A stretch of 64,000 nt of DNA, taken from Proteiniphilum acetatigenes DSM 18083. Lineage in GTDB: Bacteria > Bacteroidota > Bacteroidia > Bacteroidales > Dysgonomonadaceae. The stretch's first letter is position 1; every line of letters begins with the position of its first letter. The stretch is from NCBI RefSeq assembly GCF_000380985.1, contig NZ_KB905695.1:372001-436000 (forward strand), read 5' to 3'. A program made the translations under genes and the position numbers. The notes beneath the pieces were generated by a model. The model had not been told where the DNA came from. It saw only the letters and a program-made list of their open reading frames with translations, and did not search any database. Of this stretch, positions 25,426 through 34,243 are shown piece by piece.

Positions 25426-26661
25426 TTATCTGTAAAGATAATACTTCTTCGACAATTTCCTGAATGCTTCTTCATCTTTTGTCCAGTAGGATTGAATATC
25501 GGCGAAATGGTGGTTTTTGGAAAATTCCAGTCGGATAAAATCACTGCCGCTCACTTTGTCGAACATGTCGAACCTGTTTTCGGGAGCATGATCAAATACC
25601 TTTTTGTCGGGGTAAAGTTGTGCGGCGACCTCCATTATATGGAACTGGATATCCGACAGGCGTGCTTTCCGAAAATCAGTCAGATATATCTGTACTCCCT
25701 GAAAGTTACTTCCTTGCCCAACCGAATAGTAGGGCTTCAGGTGGATAGGACGGAACGTTACTCCCGGCAGTCGCTTGGCATTCAATACCCCGGCAAACTC
25801 TTCGGCATTGATCCATTCGGCTGCGAACATCTCAAAGGGAAGCGTATAACCCACGCCGATAGACATATACCCCAATTCTCCCAGGATCCCCGAAACAGGA
25901 TAAAAATAGGCTGAATGGGCGAACGGTATATGAGGTGAGGTGGGAATCCAGGGTAACCCTGTGTCTTCGAAATTCATTTTCCGACGCCATTTTTTCATTT
26001 TTACCACCGTCAGTTTACAAGGTTGAGGAATCATCTTTTCTCCGATGATCATTTCCGCCAATTCTCCGCAGGTAAGGCCGTAGACATAAGGGATCCGCAG
26101 TTGGCTTACAAAAGAGAAGAAACCTTCTTCCACCAGGTTCCCTTCCACTTTCAGGCCGCCTAACGGGTTTGGGCGATCGAGTACCACAAATTCGATATTG
26201 TTTTCTGCGGCGGCCTGCATAGCCAGATACATGGTAGATATATAGGTATAAGACCGGCATCCTATATCCTGGATATCATACACAAGTACATCCACGCCCT
26301 CCAGCATTTCTTTGGTGGGTTTTCGGGTAGCTCCGTAGAGGGAATGGACAGGTACTCCGGTATTGGGATCAGTGAATGATTCTATTTTATCGCCGGCATG
26401 CACATCACCGCGTACGCCATGTTCCGGGCCATAGAGTGCTACCAGTTGCACATTGGGTGCTTCATACAGGATATCGATGGTCGATTTCAGGTTGTTATCG
26501 ACTCCCGTCGGATTAGTGATCAGTCCCACACGTTTCCCATGCAATATTTTAAAGTTGGCTTCTTTCAGTACTTCGATCCCGGTCTTCACGTTTATTTTCT
26601 GGGCGGAAGAGGAGAAGGAAATGAGTAAACCACATACAATAAATACCAAGAATTTATTCAT
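25426..26661 (-). CDS. namZ: NamZ-type exo-beta-N-acetylmuramidase (DUF1343), copy 1
   Basis: 411 residues with a signal peptide (MNKFLVFIVCGLLISFSSSA). The DUF1343 core is complete: GKRVGLITNPTGVD, the conserved LYGPEHGVRGD (Glu80), VYDIQDIGCRSYTY and VLDRPNPLGG. Characterised members (B. subtilis YbbC/NamZ and Tannerella NamZ1/2) release MurNAc from the non-reducing end of murein glycans. It sits 53 bp after the MFS carrier, upstream of the NagX, kinase and etherase genes. A second, diverged DUF1343 gene lies at 35235-36401. Confidence 0.92.
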   Translation of the reverse strand: MNKFLVFIVCGLLISFSSSAQKINVKTGIEVLKEANFKILHGKRVGLITNPTGVDNNLKSTIDILYEAPNVQLVALYGPEHGVRGDVHAGDKIESFTDPNTGVPVHSLYGATRKPTKEMLEGVDVLVYDIQDIGCRSYTYISTMYLAMQAAAENNIEFVVLDRPNPLGGLKVEGNLVEEGFFSFVSQLRIPYVYGLTCGELAEMIIGEKMIPQPCKLTVVKMKKWRRKMNFEDTGLPWIPTSPHIPFAHSAYFYPVSGILGELGYMSIGVGYTLPFEMFAAEWINAEEFAGVLNAKRLPGVTFRPIHLKPYYSVGQGSNFQGVQIYLTDFRKARLSDIQFHIMEVAAQLYPDKKVFDHAPENRFDMFDKVSGSDFIRLEFSKNHHFADIQSYWTKDEEAFRKLSKKYYLYR

Positions 26662-26714
26662 ATAATCAGTAAATTAATAAATCATCAAATTAACCTTTTT
26701 ACCATTCCTCTTTT

Positions 26715-27995
26715 TCACTTTCTCACTTTTTTAGCTTTCCCAAAATCCTTATCTACTTTCATAAAGGGAATCAACAGGAGGGTAGGAATAGTAGCTATCA
26801 GGATAAAGATAAAGAAATTCACATATCCCAGTTGTTCCTGAATCCAGCCGGCCGCCATACCCGGGAGCATCATTCCCAGTGCCATGAATCCCGTGCAGAT
26901 GGAGTAGTGTGCAGTCTTATGTTCGCCCTGAGAGAAATAGATCAGGTAGAGCATATAGGCGGTAAAACCAAACCCGTAACCAAGTTGTTCGATAGCCACT
27001 GCCACATTTACCCAAATAAAACTTTCGGGTTGGTATATCGCCAGTAGAAGATAAGCGGCATTGGGAAGTGTAATAGCCAGTGCCATAGGCCAAAGCCAGT
27101 ATTTTAATCCTTTACGCGACGCAACGATACCGCCTATGATACCGCCAAGAGTCAGGGCTATCACGCCGACCGTACCGTAGGCGAGACCTACCTCCTGAGT
27201 ATTTAACCCCACTCCGCCCACTTCGCGGGCATCGAGCAGGAAAGGTGATGCCAGCTTCACCAACATGGCTTCAGCCAGTCGGTATAAAAGCATAAAGGTG
27301 ATAGCCAGTCCGATTCCTTTCTTCGTGAAAAATGATTTGAATGTGTTCCCGAACTCTGTCATTACCTCCTTTGGGGTGTGTGCAGCTTTTCCTGTATCGC
27401 TTGCAGGGTAGGGCAGCATAAAGCGGTGCCAGGCAAAGAAAGCGATAAACAGACCTGCCAGAATGAAAAAGGTAATGCTCCAGGCGTATGGGATATTACC
27501 GGTACTTTTCTCGAGGAATCCGGCCAGGATCACCAGCAATCCCTGTCCCGCAATGGAGGCCAGGCGGTAGAAAGTGCTACGGATACCGACAAAAAATGAT
27601 TGTTGTGAGTCGTCCAACGCAAGCATATAAAAACCGTCGGCAGCGATATCGTGTGTGGCGGAACTGAAGGCCATCAGCCAGAAGAATGCAAGTGATGCCT
27701 GCAGGTAGAATGGGGTGGGTAGGGTAAAGGCAATACCCGCGAATCCGGCGCCGATCAGCAACTGCATGGATACGATCCACCACCGTTTGGTTTTCAGGAT
27801 ATCCACGAAAGGGCTCCAGAAGGGTTTGATGACCCATGGAAGATAGAGCCAGCTGGTGTACAGGGCTATTTCGGTATTGGATAATCCGAAGCGTTTGTAC
27901 ATAACTACGGAAACGACCATTACCGCTACGTAGGGTAAACCTTCGGCAAAATACAAAGTAGGGATCCATGCCCAGGGGTTGCGTGTTGTTTTCAT
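26715..27995 (-). CDS. AmpG/MurT-like MFS transporter
   Basis: Twelve-helix major-facilitator carrier of 426 residues, started at MKTTRNPWAWIPTLYFAEGLPY. That opening and SSATHDIAADGFYMLAL are characteristic of the AmpG group, which imports murein-derived GlcNAc-anhydroMurNAc peptides. In Tannerella an AmpG-like carrier (MurT) brings MurNAc across the inner membrane and is linked to MurK and MurQ. The same gene company here suggests a MurNAc or muropeptide importer. Specificity cannot be read from sequence. Confidence 0.9.
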   Translation of the reverse strand: MKTTRNPWAWIPTLYFAEGLPYVAVMVVSVVMYKRFGLSNTEIALYTSWLYLPWVIKPFWSPFVDILKTKRWWIVSMQLLIGAGFAGIAFTLPTPFYLQASLAFFWLMAFSSATHDIAADGFYMLALDDSQQSFFVGIRSTFYRLASIAGQGLLVILAGFLEKSTGNIPYAWSITFFILAGLFIAFFAWHRFMLPYPASDTGKAAHTPKEVMTEFGNTFKSFFTKKGIGLAITFMLLYRLAEAMLVKLASPFLLDAREVGGVGLNTQEVGLAYGTVGVIALTLGGIIGGIVASRKGLKYWLWPMALAITLPNAAYLLLAIYQPESFIWVNVAVAIEQLGYGFGFTAYMLYLIYFSQGEHKTAHYSICTGFMALGMMLPGMAAGWIQEQLGYVNFFIFILIATIPTLLLIPFMKVDKDFGKAKKVRK

Positions 27996-28044
27996 TTTTT
28001 CAATATAACCTATAATTAGTAATTGGTAATTTATCAATTAGTAA

Positions 28045-29367
28045 TTAGTAATTTTTTACGGTTTTTGATTGAGGAAAATAATGCGCCAGTATCTCATTAT
28101 AGCTGTATCCTTTTTCCGCCATTATGGCGGCGCCTATCTGGCACAGTCCTACGCCATGACCCCATCCGGCGCCGGTGAGTATAAATGTCTGCGGGATTCC
28201 GTTCTCATCTTCGTCCTGAGTATCGGTTACGAATGCGGAACTATAAAGATGCGACTTCGATAAAGTACGCCGTATTTCCAATTCTTTCCCTATCGTCATC
28301 ACCCGTTCCGTGCCGATGATCTTCAGACGGATGATACGGCCGGAAGCACCTCTTTCAAGCGGTTGCAGGGCAATGATATCACCAAAATCGATTCCGGAAC
28401 GTTCTCTGATAAGAGTCGATAATTCTTTCTGAGAATAGGTTATCTTCCAACGGTAAAAATCGGCTGTTTCCCGGTCATAATCGTTCAGCACTTGTTTTAA
28501 TACATTTGCATCCTGTGTGTTACAAAAAGCGGGAGGTGAAGTGCGGATCCATTCCTCCGCATTGTCTTCGATGGTCAGGTCGGGTAGGAGTGAACCTTCG
28601 GTATAGTCGGGTTTTGCCTGCAGATAGGGATGTATTACGGGTTCCCATACGTTCTCGAATGTTTCCATCACGCCGCCACAACACTTTGAGAAGCGGGCAT
28701 CGCAGATGGTACCGTCATAGGAAAGGACTTCTCCCCATGTTTCCCGGATCACCTTTTTTACCAATTCGGTGGATTGACGGGTGATTCCCTGGTAGCGCTG
28801 GCAGTGGTCGTCGGCACAGACGTCGAACCGATTGTGATTCTCCCGGTCGTACCAACGGAATATCCCGGTTGGTGTTTCGAATGACGTTTGATAATGGGTG
28901 CCGGTACTTTCAAGTGATTGATTTTTGTGTATCTGTGCCAGCAACCAGCTTCGTGAGATGACAGCATGTGCTTTCAGCAGCTCTTCGGAACTTGTAGCAC
29001 TCATTTCGGATGAGATCACACTGGTGAGGTAATCTTCTAATGAAACGATATTAATCGCCGAGAGACTGCCGTTTTCTACGATAAATTTCAGGCTACCCAA
29101 AAAATATTGATCTTCCTTTCGTTCCCAATGAAATTGCACGCCGATGATCACATTTTTCAATCCGAAAGCATTATGATGCAGATCATCGGCTTCGAAAACG
29201 AGTTCATCGGATATCTCCCCCTTGAAAAGGATCTTTTCCCCCGAGATTTCAACCGAATAATCTCCCGGCTGTATTTCCCGACCGTTCGACTTATAACCGT
29301 CAGTCAGCGAAAAATCAATTTTTTGCTGTTGCAATAATATGCCTACATGAATCAGCGGTGCGTTCAT
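28045..29367 (-). CDS. SpoIID/LytB-domain protein
   Basis: 440 residues. The SpoIID core is present: VSLEDYLTSVISSEMSATSS with the expected catalytic Glu121, AHAVISRSW, FSKCCGG and the C-terminal GWGHGVGLCQIGAAIMAEKG. SpoIID of B. subtilis is a lytic transglycosylase acting on glycan strands stripped of peptides. No signal peptide is visible (MNAPLIHVGILLQQQKIDF), so export is unclear. The gene starts 76 bp after the glycosyltransferase gene and ends 49 bp before the transporter start. Confidence 0.9.
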   Translation of the reverse strand: MNAPLIHVGILLQQQKIDFSLTDGYKSNGREIQPGDYSVEISGEKILFKGEISDELVFEADDLHHNAFGLKNVIIGVQFHWERKEDQYFLGSLKFIVENGSLSAINIVSLEDYLTSVISSEMSATSSEELLKAHAVISRSWLLAQIHKNQSLESTGTHYQTSFETPTGIFRWYDRENHNRFDVCADDHCQRYQGITRQSTELVKKVIRETWGEVLSYDGTICDARFSKCCGGVMETFENVWEPVIHPYLQAKPDYTEGSLLPDLTIEDNAEEWIRTSPPAFCNTQDANVLKQVLNDYDRETADFYRWKITYSQKELSTLIRERSGIDFGDIIALQPLERGASGRIIRLKIIGTERVMTIGKELEIRRTLSKSHLYSSAFVTDTQDEDENGIPQTFILTGAGWGHGVGLCQIGAAIMAEKGYSYNEILAHYFPQSKTVKNY

Positions 29368-29443
29368 ATTTTAATTACTAATTGATAGTTGATTGTGGGT
29401 TGTTGAATATCATTTTTAACTTTCAATTTTCAATTTTCAATTT
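29368..29443. repeat. A/T short-repeat spacer
   Basis: Contains four tandem TTTCAATTTTCAA-like units (29420-29450) and an AATTACTAATTGATAG unit. The design matches the spacers at 1415-1650 and 58105-58205. Confidence 0.6.
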
Positions 29444-30904
29444 TCAATTGTCCATTGTCACCTTCTTCCTTGCCTGTAATTCCCATGTCCTGATCCTGTC
29501 TTTATAGAGGTTATGTGCGTTCATTTTCACTATATCGAGCGACGCATCACTATTATCCTCCCAACGGCGGCAGAGGTAAAGCACATCATAAATACGGCCT
29601 ATCTGGTAGCGTCGTGAGATATTCAATCCCAGGGCATAATCCTCACCATAGCTGGTATTGGGCACTTTGATATCGCGCAGTACCGGCGTATAGAATGCGC
29701 GGGGGGCTCCCAGCCCGTTGATGCGCAAAGCGTTATTCCGGCCGTTATCGGGTGTCCATTCGCGATGGTCGATAATGCCTGGTGGAATCTCCTCCATATG
29801 GAAGTTGGTCATCCGGTAGGTACCTACCACCATGGCACACTGCTGTTCGTAGAAGGCGTCGACAATTTTTAGCAGTGTATCTTCACCGCTGTAGACATCG
29901 TCACTGTCGAGTTGTACGGCAAATTTTCCGCATTTCGGGTGGTGTACTCCCAGATTCCAGCATCCACCTATGCCCAGGTCGTCCCTCTCCGGGATAATAT
30001 GTATCAGTCGTTCATCATCTTTAAATTCGTCGATAGCCTCTGTGGTACCATCCGTAGAGTAGTTATCCACCACAATGAGATTGAATGGGAAACCAGTCTT
30101 CTGTTTCAATACGGATGTGATGGCATCTTTAATGGTTTTTACACGGTTGCGCACCGGAATGATCACAGAAGCTTCATATTCGAAATGATCTTTGTTGAAT
30201 TCGATTTCTTCGAATTGTGGTACCAGGTAGGCTCCCACTTCTTTTAGGTGTTGAGTACAGGCCTGTTCCATCTCGATCTGCACCTGCCGGTTTTTCGGAT
30301 CCACGTAATCGAATATTTTTTCTCCCGATGCACGTTTGTCCTCTTCTATCTCCGTGTAAAGGTATTCATTGATATGTATCAGCGGGTGGTGTTGTGAGAC
30401 TTTGAGCCGCAAGTCATATAGTCCGGCGAACCGGTAATCCTCATTCATCCTTGCTGCTGCCTCTTTGAGTGCGTCTGCATTATAGAGCAGCAACGACCCG
30501 AAATTGAAATCATCGCGCAGGCTTCCTTCCTGATAATCTATCACAGGATGATTCTTTTTTTCGCCGTCGATAACCGCGTAATAGTCGGCATATACCATTC
30601 CCGCCTGCATATCTCCGGCAATGCGAGCCATCCGTTCAAGGGCAAAATAACCCGGTTTCAGGACGGACGGTTTCTGATAGATAAGTGTGTAACCGGTAGT
30701 AGATTTACCGGCGATTTTTCTGATCGTTTCCGTGCTTTGCAGTCTATCGATGATAATCTTTTCACAATCTTCCAAAGTTGTGACAGTTTCATCAGGAGTA
30801 AGCAGATAAATGTTTTGTATCAGTTCCGACTGTTTGAGTTCTTCTACTGTTTTTCTTGCCTGTTCAGGTTGTGTGAAAAGAATAAAGGCGTTTATTTTTT
30901 GCAT
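29444..30904 (-). CDS. Two-domain glycosyltransferase (family 2 C-terminal half)
   Basis: 486 residues, no signal peptide. The second half is a GT-A domain (YEASVIIPVRNRVKTIKDAI, NLIVVDNYSTDGTTEAI) with the acidic metal motif QLDSDDVYSG and WNLGVHHPKCGKFA. The first half (about 1-220) has a similar GT-A-like outline (NAFILFTQPEQARKTVEEL, MVYADYYAV) but lacks a clear DxD, so it looks like a degenerate second domain. The donor and acceptor are unknown. Its place between amidase and SpoIID genes links it to murein or envelope glycan work. Confidence 0.8.
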   Translation of the reverse strand: MQKINAFILFTQPEQARKTVEELKQSELIQNIYLLTPDETVTTLEDCEKIIIDRLQSTETIRKIAGKSTTGYTLIYQKPSVLKPGYFALERMARIAGDMQAGMVYADYYAVIDGEKKNHPVIDYQEGSLRDDFNFGSLLLYNADALKEAAARMNEDYRFAGLYDLRLKVSQHHPLIHINEYLYTEIEEDKRASGEKIFDYVDPKNRQVQIEMEQACTQHLKEVGAYLVPQFEEIEFNKDHFEYEASVIIPVRNRVKTIKDAITSVLKQKTGFPFNLIVVDNYSTDGTTEAIDEFKDDERLIHIIPERDDLGIGGCWNLGVHHPKCGKFAVQLDSDDVYSGEDTLLKIVDAFYEQQCAMVVGTYRMTNFHMEEIPPGIIDHREWTPDNGRNNALRINGLGAPRAFYTPVLRDIKVPNTSYGEDYALGLNISRRYQIGRIYDVLYLCRRWEDNSDASLDIVKMNAHNLYKDRIRTWELQARKKVTMDN

Positions 30905-30918
30905 AGGATTTTTTTTAA

Positions 30919-30996
30919 AGTGACTAATATGGCAATCCTGATATGTCGGGATAACTGGTCCCGATCTTTCGGGTAGTAGTGACTAATGTGCTAAAT
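30919..30996. repeat. REP-like hairpin element, copy 2 (double hairpin)
   Basis: Two hairpins in series: ATCCTGA-TATG-TCGGGAT (30935-30952) and CCCGA-TCTT-TCGGG (30960-30973). They are flanked on both sides by GTGACTAAT words. Related to 23061-23108. Confidence 0.6.
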
Positions 30997-31037
30997 TCTA
31001 ATTTCTCAATCATCAAATCATCAAATTTTCAAATCAA

Positions 31038-34000
31038 CTAATCAGTTAGGGCATCAACCAGTCCTTTCACCAATTTATTCCGGTTCTCCGTACCTTTTAT
31101 GGCTTCTATCGGAAATCCCAGTATGGCGGTACCATATTGTTCCCCTTTATATATGACGCCGGCGCTTAGATTATTCTCTGAATAGCGAAAGACGGTAAAG
31201 GCATTCTCGTCTGCCGGTTCAATGGCATCGGGATATTCCACCACATAGCTTTCACTGTTCAGGGTATTATAATAGGACCAATTTCCCTGAACGGAAGGGA
31301 AGGGCGAAGCCACCGCTTTGACCTTTCCGGTTACTGCTCCATAATTGTTGCGCCATTTGTATCTGAGGGTGTTTTGTGCCCACTCCCTGTCTTCCGCTGA
31401 AGCATACGGATTGTCCCACAGGTCGGTTCCCACAAAAGCACCGCTGACGATGATGCTGCCGCCGTTATTACAATAATCGGTAATAGCTTCCTGGTTGGAT
31501 TTGGAGAATGTTTTGAACCGTGGTGGTTTTGCTCCCCGTGCTACCGACCATTCCCGTTGTTTACCCAGTATCCAGTCCACAATACTATAGGAGTTTAAAG
31601 ATAGGCTTTTATTTTCAATAGCAGCGACAGATGAGGATACAAATGAATAGCCTGCTTTGGCAAAGGCCTGCCCGTGAATAAAGGGATAATCGAAAGTATT
31701 ACCTGCAATTGCGGTAGTTTCGTAATTCGCACCGCTGTCACCGAAACCCGATGCGTCGTCGTCCATCCATGGGATCACGCGACGGAATTCATGCATATGG
31801 CCTATAAAATGATGGTCGGCAATATAGGGTACGCCATTGTCCACATTTCCTGCAAAACCGGCGATGCTGTCTTCGGAAGTAGTAAAACTGAACGGAGCGG
31901 AAACCCTCGTAAATCCGTTTACGATTAAGACTTCCCCTCTCTGGCCCGTTTTACGGCATACGGATAGTATCTCCGAGGGAAAGCTGATACCACCGTCATT
32001 CACAGCCACTACCTTAAAACTGTAAACAGTGTCTTTTTGTATGGATGTAGTGTAACTGTTGCTATTCACAACGATTCCATTATCGAATCCTCCACCGTTG
32101 AGGCGGGTATAGACTGTATACCGGGTGGGAGTGGCTGACGGCTCCGCGGGATCGGGCGATGGCTGCCATTTCAATTCCACTTCCGTATCACCCGAAAAGC
32201 GGGCGCTGAATTCTTTTACAGGAAGTGGTTGTACTACGTAAGGACGGTTGTACTGGTTCGCCAGGAAGCGGAGCATTCCTTTGTAGATAGAGCGGCTTAC
32301 AGTAAAGCGGAAAGAGGGATCCAGTCCGTAGCGCATATCTGCGAAGTTTTGATGGGATAACAACTCCAGTAGCATGGTCGGTACATTAGGCATCCGTGCT
32401 TCGGCATAGGAACGATTCCAGAGATGGCGGCGTGTCCATTCCGGTTCGAATTCGCGCCGTATATCGCTTACGATCTCTTCCATCACCAGTTCGGAGAGAT
32501 CGCGCGAGGCCCATCTCGATCTTCCGTTTTCGAATAACCCGTCGTTAAAATGCGTCATATAAATACCGAGTGTTCCTACTATGGTATCTCCCCAGAAAGT
32601 CCCTGCATCGGTATGGAAAGCAAAAGCCATGTCTACAGGGATATTGAGCCCCTCGTCCTTGGGCAGTACCGGCGAGCCACCTGCCAGCCAGTTCACCCAT
32701 GCGCCGCGTGATGCATAGTCGTCGGTATAATCATTCTTCCCTTCAGTGCGGTTGTATACGCTGTCGGGTACGCCCGCCCACTGCATCCAGTAACGTGCTC
32801 CCTCGGTATAGCGCGGATAGCCGCTTATCTCGGGTGAATAGTTGATCTTTGCTATAAGTGTCTCCTTGGAAACCTGTTTTTCGGAACTTTTTGTATTTTC
32901 TTTTTCAAATCCGTCGGGATGGGGCATTCTTGCGATATTTCCCATTCCCCCACCTATTTTTACTGCATCGGCAATGACAATCCTCCCTGCACGGCTGCTC
33001 CTGTTGGTGAGTGTTATTTTATGATTATTTCCTTCGTCGAAATAAAAATATCCCAGAAATATCCAGGTGCCGCCCCCCATTTGCTGGTTGACCCGGAAAT
33101 CGGTCCTTCCACCGGCATGATACACGCTGTAGAGCGCCTCGTCTGTACTGTTCCTGACTGTTTGATAGGATACATAGACACCATATTTTCCCTTTCCGGG
33201 AATATCGGGATACCATTCGGCGAGACTCTCTTCATCGCGGGTTATTGTCTTGATTTGTCTGGCTGTTCCCATCCTGAACGGATTTTCACCATCCGGATAG
33301 ATCTCTTTTGGATTGGCAAAACCTGCGGAATTGGTATTTTGCCATCTTTCTTTTCCATTGAGTTCCCTATAGTGTGAATCGCCATATCTGCCTGAATGGC
33401 CGGAACGGTTCCCTCCGGTAACATCATCATTGTCTATGATCAGTTCCGTTTTATTGTAATCCCGTTCGCGCGGCATCAGTACGTTAGCTCCCGCATTCTC
33501 AAGCATCGGTACCAGGAACGGCAGGACATAACTCTGTGTGTAAAGGTCTTCTACCGTTTGGAAGATACGTGCCCGCTGCCATTCCCACCGTCCCAGTTTC
33601 TGCTCGTAATACCAACCATGGCTTTGCCACAGTGCAATATGGTTGTTTTGCAATCCTTTGCCGAAATCTCCCATAGGAGAAGAAATATTGGTGACGAGCG
33701 GTTTTTTCACCCGGTGTGCGATCATCCGGTTTTTGTCTTTCTGCTTACTCCGGAAGAAATTGGGGATCAGGTGGCTGATCTCCTGTCCGTCGGAAAAAAC
33801 GCTTATGTGATATTTTTTCTGTGCCGGGGGGAGGTGGTAACGTACGCTATCATAGATATGCAGGACTGTATTTTCCCGCATGGGGAGGTATGATAGCGTC
33901 AGGTTGGTATGTAACTCTATACTCTTTTTTCGTTCATTCATCGCGATGCTGTCCACCGTAACCCTTCCGGGACGCAGCATGACTTCTTTATAGATATTGG

Positions 34001-34106
34001 TGAGAGAACTGTTCAATTTCAGTTTCAACGAATCGTCGGCAGGATTCTGTGAAAAAACAGAATAAGATAGAGCAAGGATGAATAGAATGAAAACGGATCT
34101 TTTCAT
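31038..34106 (-). CDS. Large N-acetylmuramoyl-L-alanine amidase with golvesin-like insert and FnIII domain
   Basis: 1022-residue secreted protein (signal MKRSVFILFILALSYSVFSQ). An Amidase_3-like fold appears split. The first part holds LWQSHGWYYEQKLGRWEWQR (His163); a golvesin-type beta module (WYPDIPGKGKYGVYVSYQTV to VIADAVKIGGG, about 298-387) interrupts it; the second part holds MAFAFHTDAG (His498) and NVPTMLLELLSHQNFADMRY. A fibronectin type III domain (about 650-735) and a Rossmann-like C-terminal region (LIVNGFTRVSAP, GGSIIVSGAFVGTDLW) follow. It probably strips peptides from murein outside the cytoplasm. Similar proteins are often annotated as xanthan lyase, which the amidase residues argue against. 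Confidence 0.82.
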   Translation of the reverse strand: MKRSVFILFILALSYSVFSQNPADDSLKLKLNSSLTNIYKEVMLRPGRVTVDSIAMNERKKSIELHTNLTLSYLPMRENTVLHIYDSVRYHLPPAQKKYHISVFSDGQEISHLIPNFFRSKQKDKNRMIAHRVKKPLVTNISSPMGDFGKGLQNNHIALWQSHGWYYEQKLGRWEWQRARIFQTVEDLYTQSYVLPFLVPMLENAGANVLMPRERDYNKTELIIDNDDVTGGNRSGHSGRYGDSHYRELNGKERWQNTNSAGFANPKEIYPDGENPFRMGTARQIKTITRDEESLAEWYPDIPGKGKYGVYVSYQTVRNSTDEALYSVYHAGGRTDFRVNQQMGGGTWIFLGYFYFDEGNNHKITLTNRSSRAGRIVIADAVKIGGGMGNIARMPHPDGFEKENTKSSEKQVSKETLIAKINYSPEISGYPRYTEGARYWMQWAGVPDSVYNRTEGKNDYTDDYASRGAWVNWLAGGSPVLPKDEGLNIPVDMAFAFHTDAGTFWGDTIVGTLGIYMTHFNDGLFENGRSRWASRDLSELVMEEIVSDIRREFEPEWTRRHLWNRSYAEARMPNVPTMLLELLSHQNFADMRYGLDPSFRFTVSRSIYKGMLRFLANQYNRPYVVQPLPVKEFSARFSGDTEVELKWQPSPDPAEPSATPTRYTVYTRLNGGGFDNGIVVNSNSYTTSIQKDTVYSFKVVAVNDGGISFPSEILSVCRKTGQRGEVLIVNGFTRVSAPFSFTTSEDSIAGFAGNVDNGVPYIADHHFIGHMHEFRRVIPWMDDDASGFGDSGANYETTAIAGNTFDYPFIHGQAFAKAGYSFVSSSVAAIENKSLSLNSYSIVDWILGKQREWSVARGAKPPRFKTFSKSNQEAITDYCNNGGSIIVSGAFVGTDLWDNPYASAEDREWAQNTLRYKWRNNYGAVTGKVKAVASPFPSVQGNWSYYNTLNSESYVVEYPDAIEPADENAFTVFRYSENNLSAGVIYKGEQYGTAILGFPIEAIKGTENRNKLVKGLVDALTD

Positions 34107-34243
34107 GTGATTATTTTACTTTCTCTTTATGGATATAGGACTGTTTATCAAAATGAAATGATAAGTTTGAGTACGGAGGACTGACGTAATCAATAGATGC
34201 TTTTCCGAATTTTTACAAAAATAAGAAAAATCGGTGGATCACC

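Noticed and set aside
31038-34106. Naming the large secreted protein xanthan lyase
   Set aside because: The visible residues are of an amidase fold with a golvesin insert; no polysaccharide-lyase signature was seen.
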